From: Urechidicola croceus | Lineage (GTDB): Bacteria > Bacteroidota > Bacteroidia > Flavobacteriales > Flavobacteriaceae | DNA length: 64,000 nt | Assembly: GCA_905181865.1 (NCBI GenBank) | Contig: CAJIZG010000003.1 | Coordinates: forward strand, 942,001 to 1,006,000 | Reading direction: 5' to 3' | Part shown: positions 37,652 through 48,141 of the stretch, one piece after another | Layout: every line of letters begins with the position of its first letter | How positions within the stretch are numbered: the stretch's first letter is position 1 | Position numbers and translations under genes: made by a program | The notes under the pieces: generated by a model | What the model saw: only the letters and a program-made list of their open reading frames with translations | The model's database searches: none | Told to the model about the DNA's origin: nothing

Positions 37652-38917
37652 TTATAAAGCTTGTTCTATATCAGCAATTAAGTCTGAAAGGTCTTCCAAA
37701 CCAACTGACAAACGAATCAAATCTTGTGTTACCCCTGCAGATGCTAGTTCTTGAACTCCTAATTGTTGATGCGTGGTACTTGCAGGATGAATAATTAGAG
37801 ATTTGGTATCACCAATGTTCGCCAATAAAGAGAATAACTTTGTTTTATCTGTAAAAGATTTTGCTGCTTCAAACCCACCTTTCAATCCAAAAGTTACAAT
37901 ACCACTTTGTCCTTCTGGTAAATACTTCTTAGCCAAGTCATTATATTTACTGCTTTTTAATCCAGGGTAATTCACCCATGCGACAGCCTTATTAGATTCT
38001 AACCAAGTAGCCAATGCTAAAGCATTTTCACTATGCCTTTTCATACGAATTGGCAATGTTTCTAATCCCTGAATTATTTGGAAAGCATTAAAAGGACTCA
38101 TTGCTGCTCCATAGTCACGCAATCCTTCAATTCTTACTTTTGCAATAAATGCAATCGCTCCTAAAGCTTCAGCATAATTTAATCCGTGATAACTAGGGTT
38201 TGGAGTTGTAAACTCTGGGAAATTTCCATTTGCCCAATCGAATGTTCCAGCATCAATAATCGCTCCACCAATAGAATTCCCCTGTCCGCCAATATATTTG
38301 GTCAAAGAATGAATAACAATATTAGCACCGTGCTCTATAGGATTTAACAAATATGAAGTTGCCACAGTATTATCGACCATAAATGGAATTTTAGCCGCTT
38401 TCGCTTGTTCAGAAATTGCTTTAATATCTAGTACATCTAATTTCGGATTTCCAAGACTCTCAACAAAAATTACTTTTGTAGTATCTTTAACCGCAGCACC
38501 AAATGCTTCAGTATCCGAGCCATCAACAAAAGTGGTTGTGATTCCAAGTCTAGGAAGTGTATTACTCAATAGGTTGAAAGTTCCTCCATATAATGAACTT
38601 GAAGCCACAATGTGATCTCCAGTTTTTAGAAGCGTCAACAATGCCGTGAAAATTGCAGCAGTTCCAGAGGCTAGCACGACTGCGGCTACTCCTCCTTCTA
38701 AAGCGGCTAAACGCTGTTCTAGTATGTCATTGGTAGGATTATTCAATCTCGTGTAAATAAAACCAGGCTCCGCAAGTGAAAAAAGATTTGCTGCATGATC
38801 TGTATTATTAAACACATAAGATGATGTTTGGTAAATAGGCACTGCTCTTGTTCCCCCTGTTGCCGTTGTATCATGACCAGCATGCAATGCTTGTGTTGAA
38901 AATTTCTGTGTACTCAT
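37652..38917 (-). CDS. metY: O-acetylhomoserine aminocarboxypropyltransferase (sulfhydrylase)
   Basis: 421 residues, the long type of Cys/Met metabolism PLP enzyme characteristic of MetY. The PLP lysine lies in IVIHSLTKYIGGQGNSIGG and PFMVDNTVATSYLL carries the ring-binding Asp. Start STQKFSTQALHAGHDTTATGGTRAVPIYQTSSYVF is almost diagnostic. Makes homocysteine from O-acetylhomoserine and sulfide. Single-gene unit with a candidate attenuator about 150-230 bp upstream and a terminator behind. Confidence 0.93.
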   Translation of the reverse strand: MSTQKFSTQALHAGHDTTATGGTRAVPIYQTSSYVFNNTDHAANLFSLAEPGFIYTRLNNPTNDILEQRLAALEGGVAAVVLASGTAAIFTALLTLLKTGDHIVASSSLYGGTFNLLSNTLPRLGITTTFVDGSDTEAFGAAVKDTTKVIFVESLGNPKLDVLDIKAISEQAKAAKIPFMVDNTVATSYLLNPIEHGANIVIHSLTKYIGGQGNSIGGAIIDAGTFDWANGNFPEFTTPNPSYHGLNYAEALGAIAFIAKVRIEGLRDYGAAMSPFNAFQIIQGLETLPIRMKRHSENALALATWLESNKAVAWVNYPGLKSSKYNDLAKKYLPEGQSGIVTFGLKGGFEAAKSFTDKTKLFSLLANIGDTKSLIIHPASTTHQQLGVQELASAGVTQDLIRLSVGLEDLSDLIADIEQAL

Positions 38918-39060
38918 AGTATCTATTTTAATAGTTATTAAATATTTATTTCAAGCTTCTAACTTAAGACTTTCACGTTTTAAAAACAACACTTACAATT
39001 CATTAAGTGATTTTATAAATAATGAACCCTTCGTTTTTTTATCATTCTATTATTCCAATA

Positions 39061-39152
39061 AAAAAACCCCTGAATATTAATCAGAGGCTTTTTACAGTTT
39101 TATTTACGCATCAAACAAAAAAGGCAACCTCTTAATGGAGATTACACATCAT
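39061..39152 (-). promoter_or_regulatory. Candidate transcription attenuator upstream of metY
   Basis: On the minus strand a six-codon frame, Met-Met-Cys-Asn-Leu-His-stop, runs from 39152 to 39132. It is followed by AAGAGGTTGCC and then the terminator hairpin CCTCTGA-TTAATAT-TCAGGGG with a T run. AAGAGG can pair with CCTCT of the terminator, giving an alternative fold. Adjacent Met and Cys codons in front of a methionine gene fit leader-peptide attenuation. Inference; not a known aptamer to me. Confidence 0.45.
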
Positions 39153-39303
39153 AGTTTCTGTTTTGATTAAAGAATAATTCATATTTCATTAAATAAGAAG
39201 GTCAAATTTACTTTTATTTTTTTAGAATTCAAAATGGAATTCATATTTTAATTTACAATGTCGAAAACTTACTGAAAAATCTACGCGCCAAACATTCATA
39301 ATT

Positions 39304-39679
39304 TTATAGATCTTTATTTTCTGGAATGGCACATGTATAATTGCTGTTTACACCTTTGATATCAAATAGATATACGTAATCTGCAGAATACTTTATTGTA
39401 GATAAATAGCTTAATAATTTAGGTCCTATATCCGTTTTAGAATTAGTGAAATATAAAAAAAAATTCTATATTTATAATTGCTGTTCCTATAGTTATATGC
39501 GCATCCGAAACGAATGTTCCTAAAAGCCCTCCTTCTTCTTCTACTTCTAACTCCTCCTTCTCCTTCATGCCTTTTTCCTTCATTTCGGGCACGTCTAGAA
39601 TTTTACCATCACTTCCAGAGCTGCACCCTATCAGAGCTAAAATTAAAATAAAGTGCTAAAACTTCATAGGTCGATTCAT
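39304..39679 (-). pseudogene. Small lipoprotein gene, disrupted
   Basis: ATG at 39679 gives MNRPMKF-TAG-HFILILALIGCSSGSDG, a lipoprotein signal interrupted by one amber codon, then an acidic lysine/glutamate stretch (MKEKGMKEKEELEVEEEGG), then GTFVSDAHITIGTAIINIEF. After a frameshift the frame resumes KTDIGPKLLSYLSTIKYSAD, YVYLFDIKG and stops at 39304. Product family is unknown. Two lesions and no alternate start; probably dead. Confidence 0.55.
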
Positions 39680-39761
39680 TTTTAAACGTTGTCTTATTTT
39701 ATGCTAAACCTCATACTTTAAATTTTACACAAAAAACAAACTTAAATCGGGAGTATTTTTG

Positions 39762-39769
39762 TAAATTTG
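39762..39769 (+). promoter_or_regulatory. Bacteroidetes -7 promoter box before metK
   Basis: TAAATTTG, matching TAnnTTTG. Predicted transcription start just before the structured leader at 39781, which supports the leader being transcribed as a unit with metK. Confidence 0.6.
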
Positions 39770-39780
39770 TGCTCGAAGTC

Positions 39781-39872
39781 ATTAGAGGAAAATTTGAACT
39801 GATTGCAACCTCTTATACTGTGTAAAAGCAGTATGAATAAAAAAATGCTAAAGCAGTAGATTCCACTCTAGT
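39781..39872 (+). promoter_or_regulatory. Candidate SAM-binding riboswitch (SAM-I/IV-variant-like) upstream of metK
   Basis: A structured leader: GAGG / CCTC helix closing AATTTGAACTGATTGCAA, then a perfect ATACTG / CAGTAT hairpin, then the small helix TGC-TAAA-GCA, and a closing helix TTAGAG / CTCTAG. The GATTGCAACC and TGCTAAAGC elements are the same as the conserved joining core of the SAM-I clan, but the P2 part is much shorter than in the S-box at 36345. Its position before SAM synthetase fits SAM feedback. Family assignment from memory, needs covariance search. Confidence 0.6.
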
Positions 39873-39924
39873 CTTTTTCTATTTTTAATTCTGATTTTAT
39901 TAGTAACAATAAAATTATAATAAT

Positions 39925-41178
39925 ATGTCATATTTATTTACGTCAGAATCTGTTTCAGAAGGGCATCCTGATAAAATTGCAGATCAAATTAGTGATGCTT
40001 TAATAGATCAATTTTTAGCATTTGATAAAAATTCTAAAGTGGCCTGTGAAACTTTAGTCACCACAGGGCAAGTTATATTAGCTGGAGAGGTGAAATCAAC
40101 CGCTTATTTAGATGTCCAACAGATTGCAAGAGATATAATCAATAGGATTGGGTATACTAGAAGTGAATATATGTTTGATGGAAACTCGTGTGGGGTTTTA
40201 AACGCTATTCATGAACAATCACAAGATATCAATCAAGGAGTAGATCGCGGAGATTACGAAGATCAAGGTGCAGGAGATCAAGGAATGATGTTTGGGTATG
40301 CCACCAAAGAGACAGAAAATTATATGCCTTTGGCATTGGATTTAAGTCACCGTTTATTAAAAGAACTGGCTGTAATTCGAAGAGAAAATTCGGACATTAC
40401 CTATTTAAGACCTGATGCAAAAAGTCAAGTTACCGTTGAATATTCAGATAACAATGTACCGCAGCGGATTGACACGATTGTAATCTCTACACAACATGAT
40501 GATTTTGATGAAGACGAAACTATGTTAGCAAAAATCAAATCAGATTTGATTTCTGTTTTAATTCCAAGAGTTAAAGCACAGCTACCCGCAAACAAGCAGT
40601 CGTTATTTAATGACGATATCACCTACCATATAAATCCTACTGGTAAATTTGTAATTGGAGGACCACATGGAGATACTGGACTAACAGGTCGTAAAATCAT
40701 CGTAGACACCTATGGTGGAAAAGGAGCCCATGGTGGTGGAGCCTTTTCTGGTAAAGATCCAAGTAAAGTCGATAGAAGTGCTGCGTATGCAGCACGTCAT
40801 ATTGCTAAAAACTTAGTTGCTGCTGGAATTTCTGATGAAATTTTGGTACAGGTATCCTATGCTATTGGAGTGGCACAACCAACTTCTATTAACGTGGATA
40901 CATACCGGACTGCCAAAGTAAATCTATCCGATGGTGAAATTTCTAAAATTGTAGAGCAATTATTTGATATGCGACCAGCAGCGATCGAAAAACGTTTAAA
41001 ACTGAGAAACCCTATTTATTTAGAAACAGCAGCATATGGACATATGGGTAGAACTCCGGAAATTAAAAAATTAGAATTTGTTTCCACGGAAGGAAGAAAA
41101 GTTGAATTAGAAGTTGAAACTTTTACTTGGGAAAAACTCGATTTTGTTGACAAAGTAAAAACAGCATTTTCGATATAA
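39925..41178 (+). CDS. metK: S-adenosylmethionine synthetase
   Basis: 417 residues. Conserved pieces: [20 protein letters not shown] at the start (ATP-binding His), [12 protein letters not shown], the phosphate loop [21 protein letters not shown] and late GHMGRTPE. Converts methionine and ATP to SAM. Own promoter and probable SAM-sensing leader upstream; bidirectional terminator after it. Full length and intact. It completes the methionine-SAM set of this window. Confidence 0.97.
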   Translation: MSYLFTSESVSEGHPDKIADQISDALIDQFLAFDKNSKVACETLVTTGQVILAGEVKSTAYLDVQQIARDIINRIGYTRSEYMFDGNSCGVLNAIHEQSQDINQGVDRGDYEDQGAGDQGMMFGYATKETENYMPLALDLSHRLLKELAVIRRENSDITYLRPDAKSQVTVEYSDNNVPQRIDTIVISTQHDDFDEDETMLAKIKSDLISVLIPRVKAQLPANKQSLFNDDITYHINPTGKFVIGGPHGDTGLTGRKIIVDTYGGKGAHGGGAFSGKDPSKVDRSAAYAARHIAKNLVAAGISDEILVQVSYAIGVAQPTSINVDTYRTAKVNLSDGEISKIVEQLFDMRPAAIEKRLKLRNPIYLETAAYGHMGRTPEIKKLEFVSTEGRKVELEVETFTWEKLDFVDKVKTAFSI

Positions 41179-41191
41179 TACTAAAACGTAT

Positions 41192-41233
41192 AAAGCAGCA
41201 AAAGATCCAAAAAATTCTTCTGCTGCTTTTTTA
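41192..41233. terminator. Bidirectional intrinsic terminator between metK and the TonB receptor
   Basis: Stem AAAGCAGCA / TGCTGCTTT with a T run on the plus side and matching T-rich tail on the minus side, located between two convergent genes. Confidence 0.8.
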
Positions 41234-41325
41234 TATATAGAAATTAAACTAGTTTTAAGTAGTTTAATTGACATATAGACGAAATCGAAAAACATCTCAA
41301 CTTTATACAATAATTACTGAAAATA

Positions 41326-44010
41326 TTACAAATTATATTTTATTGAAAATAATACTCGCAACGACATTACATAATAACTTGTAGCACGTGATACCGTTTC
41401 AGTAAAACTATCTCTATTAATAGACTGATTATCTGTCAAATTCTTACCAGACAAGATAAACTCCCACTTGCTATCTTTCTTCTGATAAAAAAGATTGGCA
41501 TCTAAAAATGAATAGGTGTTTTCAATTGTATTGGTGCCATCACTATAATTATAGTAACTATAATCTACTACGAGACTAAAGTCTTTTAAAAACAATGTTT
41601 CTAGTTTTGCGAAAGGTCGATCTGTTGTGAAATCACTGCTTCTTGAAGATGATTCGAATTGGTTAAAAGTTTTAGAGTATCCCACTTCTAAATTTGGAGC
41701 GTTCTTTAAGTTGGTACCAAAACTACCGGTAAAATTCTGTGTGAATGTTTCTGACACATTTGGATTATCATTGACGATTCCATTAAACTTCGAATAATTC
41801 AACCTCATATTTGCATTCACCTTGAATTTTCCAAAACGTCTTCCGTACCTGGCATTTCCACTTAATGTTTCATCAGCCAAATTTGAATTATAAGGTGTTC
41901 TTATAGTTTGATTAAAACCAATGAAGTCTGAAATGTTTTTAATGTCGTTTGTCTTTTTAGAATAGGTAACTGATGCATTCATATTGGTGAAATTGAACAT
42001 GCTAAAACTGAAAAAGTTTAAATTAAATCGATTGTACAAAGCACTTTCCAATTCTCTATTCCCTCCAAACATAGAATTGAAATTATTCAACAGATAACCC
42101 TCAGACAACCTATTAATATCTGTGTATTCTCGAGTCATAGCATAATTAAACCTTAAGTTCTGTGAACTTTTTAATTTCCACTGAATTAGCATATCAGGTA
42201 AAACCTCAAAATCATTGTTAGAATTAGCACTCCCTAATTGCGTATCTTCCGTTTGATAACTATGAGCTGTGACACCTGGAGTAAATGTAAATTTACCAGC
42301 AACTGTTTTATAATATAATCCAAAAAAGATGTCATTAAATTGATACGTTATATCATTTACCAATTCTTCTTCTCCAAAATCTAATTGAGATCCATCGTTT
42401 AATATTTGAAAAATATTAGAATCAAAATTCTGATGACTAATAGTACTCCCCAATCTAAAGTTTAAATTACTTTTATTGTTTACTATTAAATAGTAATCAA
42501 CCTTGCCATCAAATTTACTGGTTCGAACCTCTTGTTGTTGAGACATATTATAAATAGCTTCTGGCTCAGTTGGAATAATTTGAAAAGGCTGAGAACCTCT
42601 TAAAAAGTTGATTAATGGATTCTCTACTTGATATAAGTGTTGCATTTCTAAAGAAACTACATCATTATTCTTCAAGACCTTATAATAGCTCAAATTCTGA
42701 TTTATTGATATTGGATTTTGTTCTTGATTATCTATGATTATTTCATCTTCACCGTTTACTACAGATTTGATCAAACCTATTTCTTCTTGCTTTGACATCT
42801 TCATTAGGATATCGTAATCAAAATGCGATTCGGTATTTGGAACATAATTTGCACTCAATTTAATCATTCCTAATTGAGATTTTTGATCGTTCGTGTTTTC
42901 TCTTAGTTCCAAATTATCGGTCACAATATTTCTAGTTACTGTTTGACTGAACATTTCTACCTCCGATTCATTCGCGATGGCAAATCCACTTAGGGTTAAT
43001 TTCTTTTTAGAGGAATGACTAATGTTCACCGCTCCAAATTTTGACAACACTTCTTTCGCCATACTATTTTGAAGAGATGAAAACCCTAAACCTCCACTAC
43101 CAACACTAAAATTTGTTCCACCTCTACCAGTTGGGCTCCTAAAGCCCCCTGAAAACCTACGGTAATCTTGCTGTGTAAAGGGGATTTCTCCCACATTATT
43201 AAAGTCAGTAATCACATTCACACTTGTTTTGGGACTATAGTAAAACAATTTTGGATGTACCAAATACCTCCCATCTGTTCCGACTCCTGCTGTTATTTCA
43301 CCAAACCAAAAGTTTTCCTTTCCCTTTTTTAAACGAATATTAATCGCAACATTATCAGAATCATCACCCATACCGCGCATAGGAGTGACCTCATTATAAT
43401 TTCGCAATACTTCGATTTTAGCTACGGCACTTGAAGGAATGTTTTTTGAAGCAATTTTGGAATCGCCATCAAAAAAATCTTTTCCTTCTACCATAACTTT
43501 CTGAACGACCTTACCTTCTACTTCAATCTGACCGTCTTCAGTGATCTCTATTCCTGGCAACTTCTTTAATATATCTTCCAATTTCTTTTCAGTCCCATTT
43601 GTAAACGAATCGGAATCATAAATAATAGTATCTCCTTTTATTGTTACTGGCATTTCAAAAGTAAGCTCAACTTCGTTCAAAGTATTATCTTCTTCCTTTA
43701 AAGAAAAATCGTTATTAACTATATCTTCAGAATAATCTGGAATATTAAGTTCAGCAAGGTGGATTTGAAATCCAATATAACTTATTCTAAACGAATAAGT
43801 AGCATTGGTCGGAAGGACTAACTTGTACTCCCCTCTATCATTGGTAATAGAGTAAGACTGTACTTTGCTAGTTCCTTTTACAAACGCAATTACATTTGCC
43901 AGTTCCAAAGGGTTTCCAATACTATCTTTTACAAACCCTTCTACTTTTACTGATTGTCCGAAACTCAACATTGCAACTGACATTAATGCAATAAAAAAAA
44001 ACTCTTTCAT
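41326..44010 (-). CDS. TonB-dependent receptor with carboxypeptidase-like N-terminal domain
   Basis: 894 residues. Signal peptide MKEFFFIALMSVAMLSFGQ, then a CarboxypepD_reg-like beta domain (KVEGFVKDSIGNPLELANVIAF), a plug-like domain (EDILKKLPGIEITEDGQIEVEG, IEVLRNYNEVTPMRGMG) and a large outer membrane beta-barrel of the OMP_b-brl_3 type. C-terminal residues form aromatic strands ending in SLRVLFSIKYNL. This subgroup lacks the SusD partner. The next gene in the operon, GLPGLI, is its usual companion; function probably uptake or surface sensing of a peptide or metal ligand, substrate unknown. Confidence 0.88.
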   Translation of the reverse strand: MKEFFFIALMSVAMLSFGQSVKVEGFVKDSIGNPLELANVIAFVKGTSKVQSYSITNDRGEYKLVLPTNATYSFRISYIGFQIHLAELNIPDYSEDIVNNDFSLKEEDNTLNEVELTFEMPVTIKGDTIIYDSDSFTNGTEKKLEDILKKLPGIEITEDGQIEVEGKVVQKVMVEGKDFFDGDSKIASKNIPSSAVAKIEVLRNYNEVTPMRGMGDDSDNVAINIRLKKGKENFWFGEITAGVGTDGRYLVHPKLFYYSPKTSVNVITDFNNVGEIPFTQQDYRRFSGGFRSPTGRGGTNFSVGSGGLGFSSLQNSMAKEVLSKFGAVNISHSSKKKLTLSGFAIANESEVEMFSQTVTRNIVTDNLELRENTNDQKSQLGMIKLSANYVPNTESHFDYDILMKMSKQEEIGLIKSVVNGEDEIIIDNQEQNPISINQNLSYYKVLKNNDVVSLEMQHLYQVENPLINFLRGSQPFQIIPTEPEAIYNMSQQQEVRTSKFDGKVDYYLIVNNKSNLNFRLGSTISHQNFDSNIFQILNDGSQLDFGEEELVNDITYQFNDIFFGLYYKTVAGKFTFTPGVTAHSYQTEDTQLGSANSNNDFEVLPDMLIQWKLKSSQNLRFNYAMTREYTDINRLSEGYLLNNFNSMFGGNRELESALYNRFNLNFFSFSMFNFTNMNASVTYSKKTNDIKNISDFIGFNQTIRTPYNSNLADETLSGNARYGRRFGKFKVNANMRLNYSKFNGIVNDNPNVSETFTQNFTGSFGTNLKNAPNLEVGYSKTFNQFESSSRSSDFTTDRPFAKLETLFLKDFSLVVDYSYYNYSDGTNTIENTYSFLDANLFYQKKDSKWEFILSGKNLTDNQSINRDSFTETVSRATSYYVMSLRVLFSIKYNL

Positions 44011-44065
44011 ATCATAAACCTATTATCCTCTAAATTAAATTAATTATATATTACTGAATGGAGCC

Positions 44066-44881
44066 TCAGCCACCGCGACCGTCTCTAACACCTCGGCTTC
44101 TAAACATCTCTTGCATTTCCTTCATTTTCTTGGCCAATATATCATCGTACTCTGCCTGAGTAACTACTTTACCCTTTTTAGGCTCCTTTATTTCAGCCTT
44201 ATCTTTTGGGTTAATCACAATCTTAGTGCTTACAATCTGAGTTTTATCTGCATTTATTTCTAAAATTAGTCCAGGTAAACCCCAATAATCTCCTGGACCT
44301 TGACTTACAGGTATATCTGGCGTATACCAAGCAACTACCAATATTTGCTTTAAAGAATCCTTTGGTTTATTTTCCCCTTGATTTCTTCTACCAAATCTAA
44401 ACTGATCTACATTTGGTATCATCCTTTTTGCGACTGCCTTAAAGCACAAATGTTGTCCAACCATTTTTGATTCGTCTTTAAATTCCCAATTCAGCGTTGG
44501 CAAACTATCTTTAATCAGAAACATTTTTCCTGAAAACTCTTGCTCAGTAGTATACGTTTTTGATTTCGTGTCTTTGAATTTTTTACCATTCGTAAACCCT
44601 CCAAATCTAAATCGACCTCCTTGACCCGGCTGCTCCAATTTCTCCTCTTCTTTATAAATAGACTCAGATGCATTAAAACTTAATACATAAACTTTTTCAT
44701 TCATGCTTTTCATTCGATCCGCAATTCTTTTTTGCTGCTCTGGATTAAACCTAGTACTATCCAGTTTCATATCTACAGTTGTCTTCGTTTGATATACCAC
44801 TTTACCCTGAAATCCTTGGGAGAAACAAACTGTTGTGAAAAGTAGAAATATTACTAGAATATTATAGTTTGAATTTTTCAT
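44066..44881 (-). CDS. GLPGLI family protein
   Basis: 271-residue secreted protein with signal peptide (MKNSNYNILVIFLLFTTVCFSQ) and the family tag YWGLPGLILEINAD, for which the family is named. Contains a WEFKDESKMVGQHLCFKA stretch typical of this group. It begins the two-gene unit with the TonB receptor (55-bp gap), a pairing seen repeatedly in Flavobacteriia. Function unknown; association with surface receptors suggests a periplasmic or outer membrane accessory. Confidence 0.88.
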   Translation of the reverse strand: MKNSNYNILVIFLLFTTVCFSQGFQGKVVYQTKTTVDMKLDSTRFNPEQQKRIADRMKSMNEKVYVLSFNASESIYKEEEKLEQPGQGGRFRFGGFTNGKKFKDTKSKTYTTEQEFSGKMFLIKDSLPTLNWEFKDESKMVGQHLCFKAVAKRMIPNVDQFRFGRRNQGENKPKDSLKQILVVAWYTPDIPVSQGPGDYWGLPGLILEINADKTQIVSTKIVINPKDKAEIKEPKKGKVVTQAEYDDILAKKMKEMQEMFRSRGVRDGRGG

Positions 44882-45032
44882 AATAAATAGATAAGGTTTT
44901 AAGTTTTATACAGATTTTAGACTACAACTTAATCAAAAAGTTTAATCCAATAATATTTTATTGTTTGAAACTTCTCTATAAGTTGAATAAAACGAAATAA
45001 AAAATTAATTTAGCGTACTTAAAAAACACATT

Positions 45033-45647
45033 ATGCATATAGCCATTGCAGGTAATATTGGAGCTGGAAAAACAACGCTGACAGAATTATTAGCCAAACA
45101 TTACAAATGGACTTCTCATTTTGAATCCGTAGATCAGAATCCATATTTGGATGATTTTTACAGTGAAATGGAGCGTTGGAGTTTTAATTTGCAGGTTTTC
45201 TTTTTAAACAGTCGATTTCGTCAACTCTTAGAATTACAAAAAAGCGGAAAAAATGTAATTCAAGACAGAACGATTTATGAAGATGCCAGTATTTTTGCAC
45301 CGAATTTACACGCCATGGGTTTGATGACCAATCGCGACTTTAACAATTATTCATCACTCTTTGAATTGATGGGGAATTTAGTTTCTCCTCCTGATTTATT
45401 AATCTACCTAAGAGGAAGTATACCAAAGCTCGTAGGACAAATTCACCGCCGCGGACGCGAATATGAAAACTCAATTTCAATTGATTATTTGAGTAGGTTA
45501 AACGAACGCTATGAAGCTTGGATAACAACCTACGATAAAGGGAAAGTCTTAATCATAGATGTCGACAACTTAAATTTTGTAGACAATCAAGAAGACCTAG
45601 CGTCTGTCATTGAAAGAATTGACGCTCAAATTAACGGCCTGTTTTAA
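45033..45647 (+). CDS. Deoxynucleoside kinase
   Basis: 204 residues. P-loop GNIGAGKTTL near the start, ERW/ERWSFNLQVFFLNSRF and the DR(S/T) motif VIQDRTIYEDASIFA place it in the dNK/dGK/dCK family that phosphorylates deoxynucleosides in salvage. LID region is RRGREYENSISIDYLSRLNERYE. Exact base preference cannot be read. Own unit, ended by a terminator shared with the converging pyrophosphatase gene. Confidence 0.93.
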   Translation: MHIAIAGNIGAGKTTLTELLAKHYKWTSHFESVDQNPYLDDFYSEMERWSFNLQVFFLNSRFRQLLELQKSGKNVIQDRTIYEDASIFAPNLHAMGLMTNRDFNNYSSLFELMGNLVSPPDLLIYLRGSIPKLVGQIHRRGREYENSISIDYLSRLNERYEAWITTYDKGKVLIIDVDNLNFVDNQEDLASVIERIDAQINGLF

Positions 45648-45665
45648 CCTTAAAAATTTACCAAT

Positions 45666-45693
45666 AAAAAAGCCAGCAATCGCTGGCTTTTTT
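45666..45693. terminator. Bidirectional intrinsic terminator
   Basis: Nearly perfect palindrome AAAAAAGCCAGC-AATC-GCTGGCTTTTTT between the converging kinase and hppA genes; works on either strand. Confidence 0.88.
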
Positions 45694-45719
45694 ATATCTA
45701 AACCTAAATTTTACTAAAA

Positions 45720-48020
45720 TTACTCAACGATAATTTTATTGTTTTTATCAGATGAAGTTACAAAAGTTTCTTTTGCTACATCACTAGCAGCTACTTCAAT
45801 TATAATTTCTTTCTTACTTGTGTTTTTTGCAGTTTCACTTTCTGCATGTCCTCCTAAGATTGGAGCAATCACCAAACCTATTAAACAAGTCAATTTAATT
45901 AAAATATTCATTGACGGTCCAGAAGTATCTTTAAATGGATCTCCCACTGTATCTCCAGTAACAGCCGCTTTATGAGCCTCAGAACCTTTAAAAGTCATTT
46001 CACCGTTAATCTCAACGCCTGCTTCAAAAGATTTCTTTGCATTATCCCAAGCACCCCCAGCATTATTTTGGAATATAGCCCAAAGAACACCACTTACAGT
46101 AACACCAGCCATATAACCACCTAACATTTCAGCAATTGCTAAATTGTCCATTCCAAAAATCATTGGAACAAAAGCAATAGCTAGCGGAAAACCGATAGTT
46201 AATAATCCTGGCAACATCATTTCTTTCAAAGATGCTTTTGTTGAAATTGCAACACATTTATCATATTCTGGAGTTCCAGTACCTTCCATAATTCCTGGAA
46301 TCTCTTTAAACTGGCGACGTACCTCATATACCATTTCCATGGCCGCTTTACCAACAGCATTCATTGCCAAGGCAGAGAATACAACAGGCACCATTCCACC
46401 AACAAATAACATAGCCAATACTGGCGCTTTAAAGATGTTAATTCCGTCGATTCCAGTAAATGTAACATAGGCCGCAAATAATGCTAATGAAGTTAACGCT
46501 GCAGAAGCAATTGCAAAACCTTTTCCGGTAGCTGCAGTTGTGTTTCCAACAGAATCTAAAATATCTGTCCGTTCTCTAACGATAGGCTCTTGTTCACTCA
46601 TCTCAGCAATACCACCTGCATTATCTGAAATAGGCCCGAACGCATCAATCGCTAATTGCATAGCAGTTGTAGCCATCATAGCAGAAGCTGCAAGAGAAAC
46701 TCCGTAAAATCCAGCAAAAGCATAAGATGCCCATATTGCAGCAGCAAATAATAATACTGATGGAAAAGTAGAAATCATACCCGTTGCTAAACCAGCAATG
46801 ATATTTGTACCTGCACCGGTACTTGATTGCGCAACAATTTTTAAAATTGGGCTTTTTCCTAATCCAGTATAATATTCCGTTACAGATGAAATTCCAGCAC
46901 CTACAACTAAACCAACAAGCGTAGCATAAAATACGCGCATTGAAGAAATTTCTTGCAAACCTTCTCCAAAGAAATTCATTTGCATCGTTTCTGGCAACAT
47001 CCAAGTTACTAATACATAACAAGAAATTGCTACTAATCCTATCGAAGTCCAATTACCAATATTTAAAGCACCCATTACCTGAGTTTCTTTAGCATCGTTA
47101 CTTTTTATCTTAACTAACATCGTTCCAATTATTGAAATAATAATCCCAGCACCTGCAATTGCCATTGGCAATAAGATTGGTCCAATTCCGCCAAATGCGT
47201 CAGAGATATTACCTCCCATATCTTTTATAACATAATTCCCAAGAACCATGGCCGCTAATACTGTTGCAACATAAGATCCAAATAAATCTGCACCCATACC
47301 TGCTACATCACCAACATTATCTCCAACGTTATCTGCAATTGTTGCTGGATTACGCGGATCGTCTTCTGGAATACCTGCCTCTACCTTACCAACTAAATCT
47401 GCACCAACATCTGCTGCTTTTGTATAGATACCTCCACCTACACGTGCAAATAATGCAATTGATTCAGCGCCCAATGAAAATCCGGCTAGAGTTTCTAAAA
47501 CGATCGTCATTTTATCTACAGAAAAAGTTCCTTCTGCTCCCCCCATGAAATAGTTGTAGAAAATAATAAAAAAAAATGTTAAACCTAATACCGCTAAACC
47601 TGCAACTCCAAGGCCCATTACCGTGCCACCCCCAAAAGAAACTTTTAATGCGTTCGGTAAACTTGTTTTCGCCGCTTGTGTTGTTCTTACATTTGTTTTG
47701 GTGGCAATTTTCATTCCCATATTTCCTGCCCAAGCAGAGAAAAATGCTCCAAAAATAAATGCTACCACTATTAACCAATGTGTCGTTGGAACTATAAACG
47801 AAACTATTGCAAGTAAAGCACTTACCACTATAACGAAGATCGTTAAAAGTTTGTATTCTGCACTTAAAAAAGCCAAGGCTCCTTCATATATGTGATCTGC
47901 TATCTGCTTCATCTTCCCATCTCCAGGATCCTGACTTAGTACCCAAGACCTCTTGATTACCATATAAATTAACCCCAAAAATGCCATTGCGATAGGCATA
48001 TAAATCATCATTGATTCCAT
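45720..48020 (-). CDS. hppA: Membrane-bound pyrophosphatase, ion-translocating (K+-dependent type)
   Basis: 766 residues with about 16 membrane segments. The PPi site [35 protein letters not shown] is complete, and a second acidic site lies in [25 protein letters not shown] has Ala in the position that is Lys in K+-independent enzymes, so it should be K+-dependent, usually a Na+ pump in Bacteroidetes. Couples pyrophosphate hydrolysis to ion export. C-terminal tail (about 735-766) is charged and cytoplasmic. Next upstream gene is the soluble pyrophosphatase, a sensible pairing. Confidence 0.95.
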   Translation of the reverse strand: MESMMIYMPIAMAFLGLIYMVIKRSWVLSQDPGDGKMKQIADHIYEGALAFLSAEYKLLTIFVIVVSALLAIVSFIVPTTHWLIVVAFIFGAFFSAWAGNMGMKIATKTNVRTTQAAKTSLPNALKVSFGGGTVMGLGVAGLAVLGLTFFFIIFYNYFMGGAEGTFSVDKMTIVLETLAGFSLGAESIALFARVGGGIYTKAADVGADLVGKVEAGIPEDDPRNPATIADNVGDNVGDVAGMGADLFGSYVATVLAAMVLGNYVIKDMGGNISDAFGGIGPILLPMAIAGAGIIISIIGTMLVKIKSNDAKETQVMGALNIGNWTSIGLVAISCYVLVTWMLPETMQMNFFGEGLQEISSMRVFYATLVGLVVGAGISSVTEYYTGLGKSPILKIVAQSSTGAGTNIIAGLATGMISTFPSVLLFAAAIWASYAFAGFYGVSLAASAMMATTAMQLAIDAFGPISDNAGGIAEMSEQEPIVRERTDILDSVGNTTAATGKGFAIASAALTSLALFAAYVTFTGIDGINIFKAPVLAMLFVGGMVPVVFSALAMNAVGKAAMEMVYEVRRQFKEIPGIMEGTGTPEYDKCVAISTKASLKEMMLPGLLTIGFPLAIAFVPMIFGMDNLAIAEMLGGYMAGVTVSGVLWAIFQNNAGGAWDNAKKSFEAGVEINGEMTFKGSEAHKAAVTGDTVGDPFKDTSGPSMNILIKLTCLIGLVIAPILGGHAESETAKNTSKKEIIIEVAASDVAKETFVTSSDKNNKIIVE

Positions 48021-48087
48021 ACTATAAATTAAGTTTTAAGTTTGTTTTTTAAACGGGGGTAAATGTAGTGAAAACAATGCAAATAAA

Positions 48088-48119
48088 AAACCTCTTAATT
48101 ATTGATAATTAAGAGGTTT
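48088..48119. terminator. Intrinsic terminator after ppa
   Basis: Perfect 14-bp stem AAACCTCTTAATTA / TAATTAAGAGGTTT with loop TTGA, A-rich on the left side so that the minus strand transcript ends in T. It is located between ppa and hppA. Confidence 0.82.
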
Positions 48120-48141
48120 AAATTGTATTTATTCTACTCGT

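Noticed and set aside
46144-47895. Several open frames antisense to the membrane pyrophosphatase
   Set aside because: All overlap the well-supported hppA gene and show no family resemblance.
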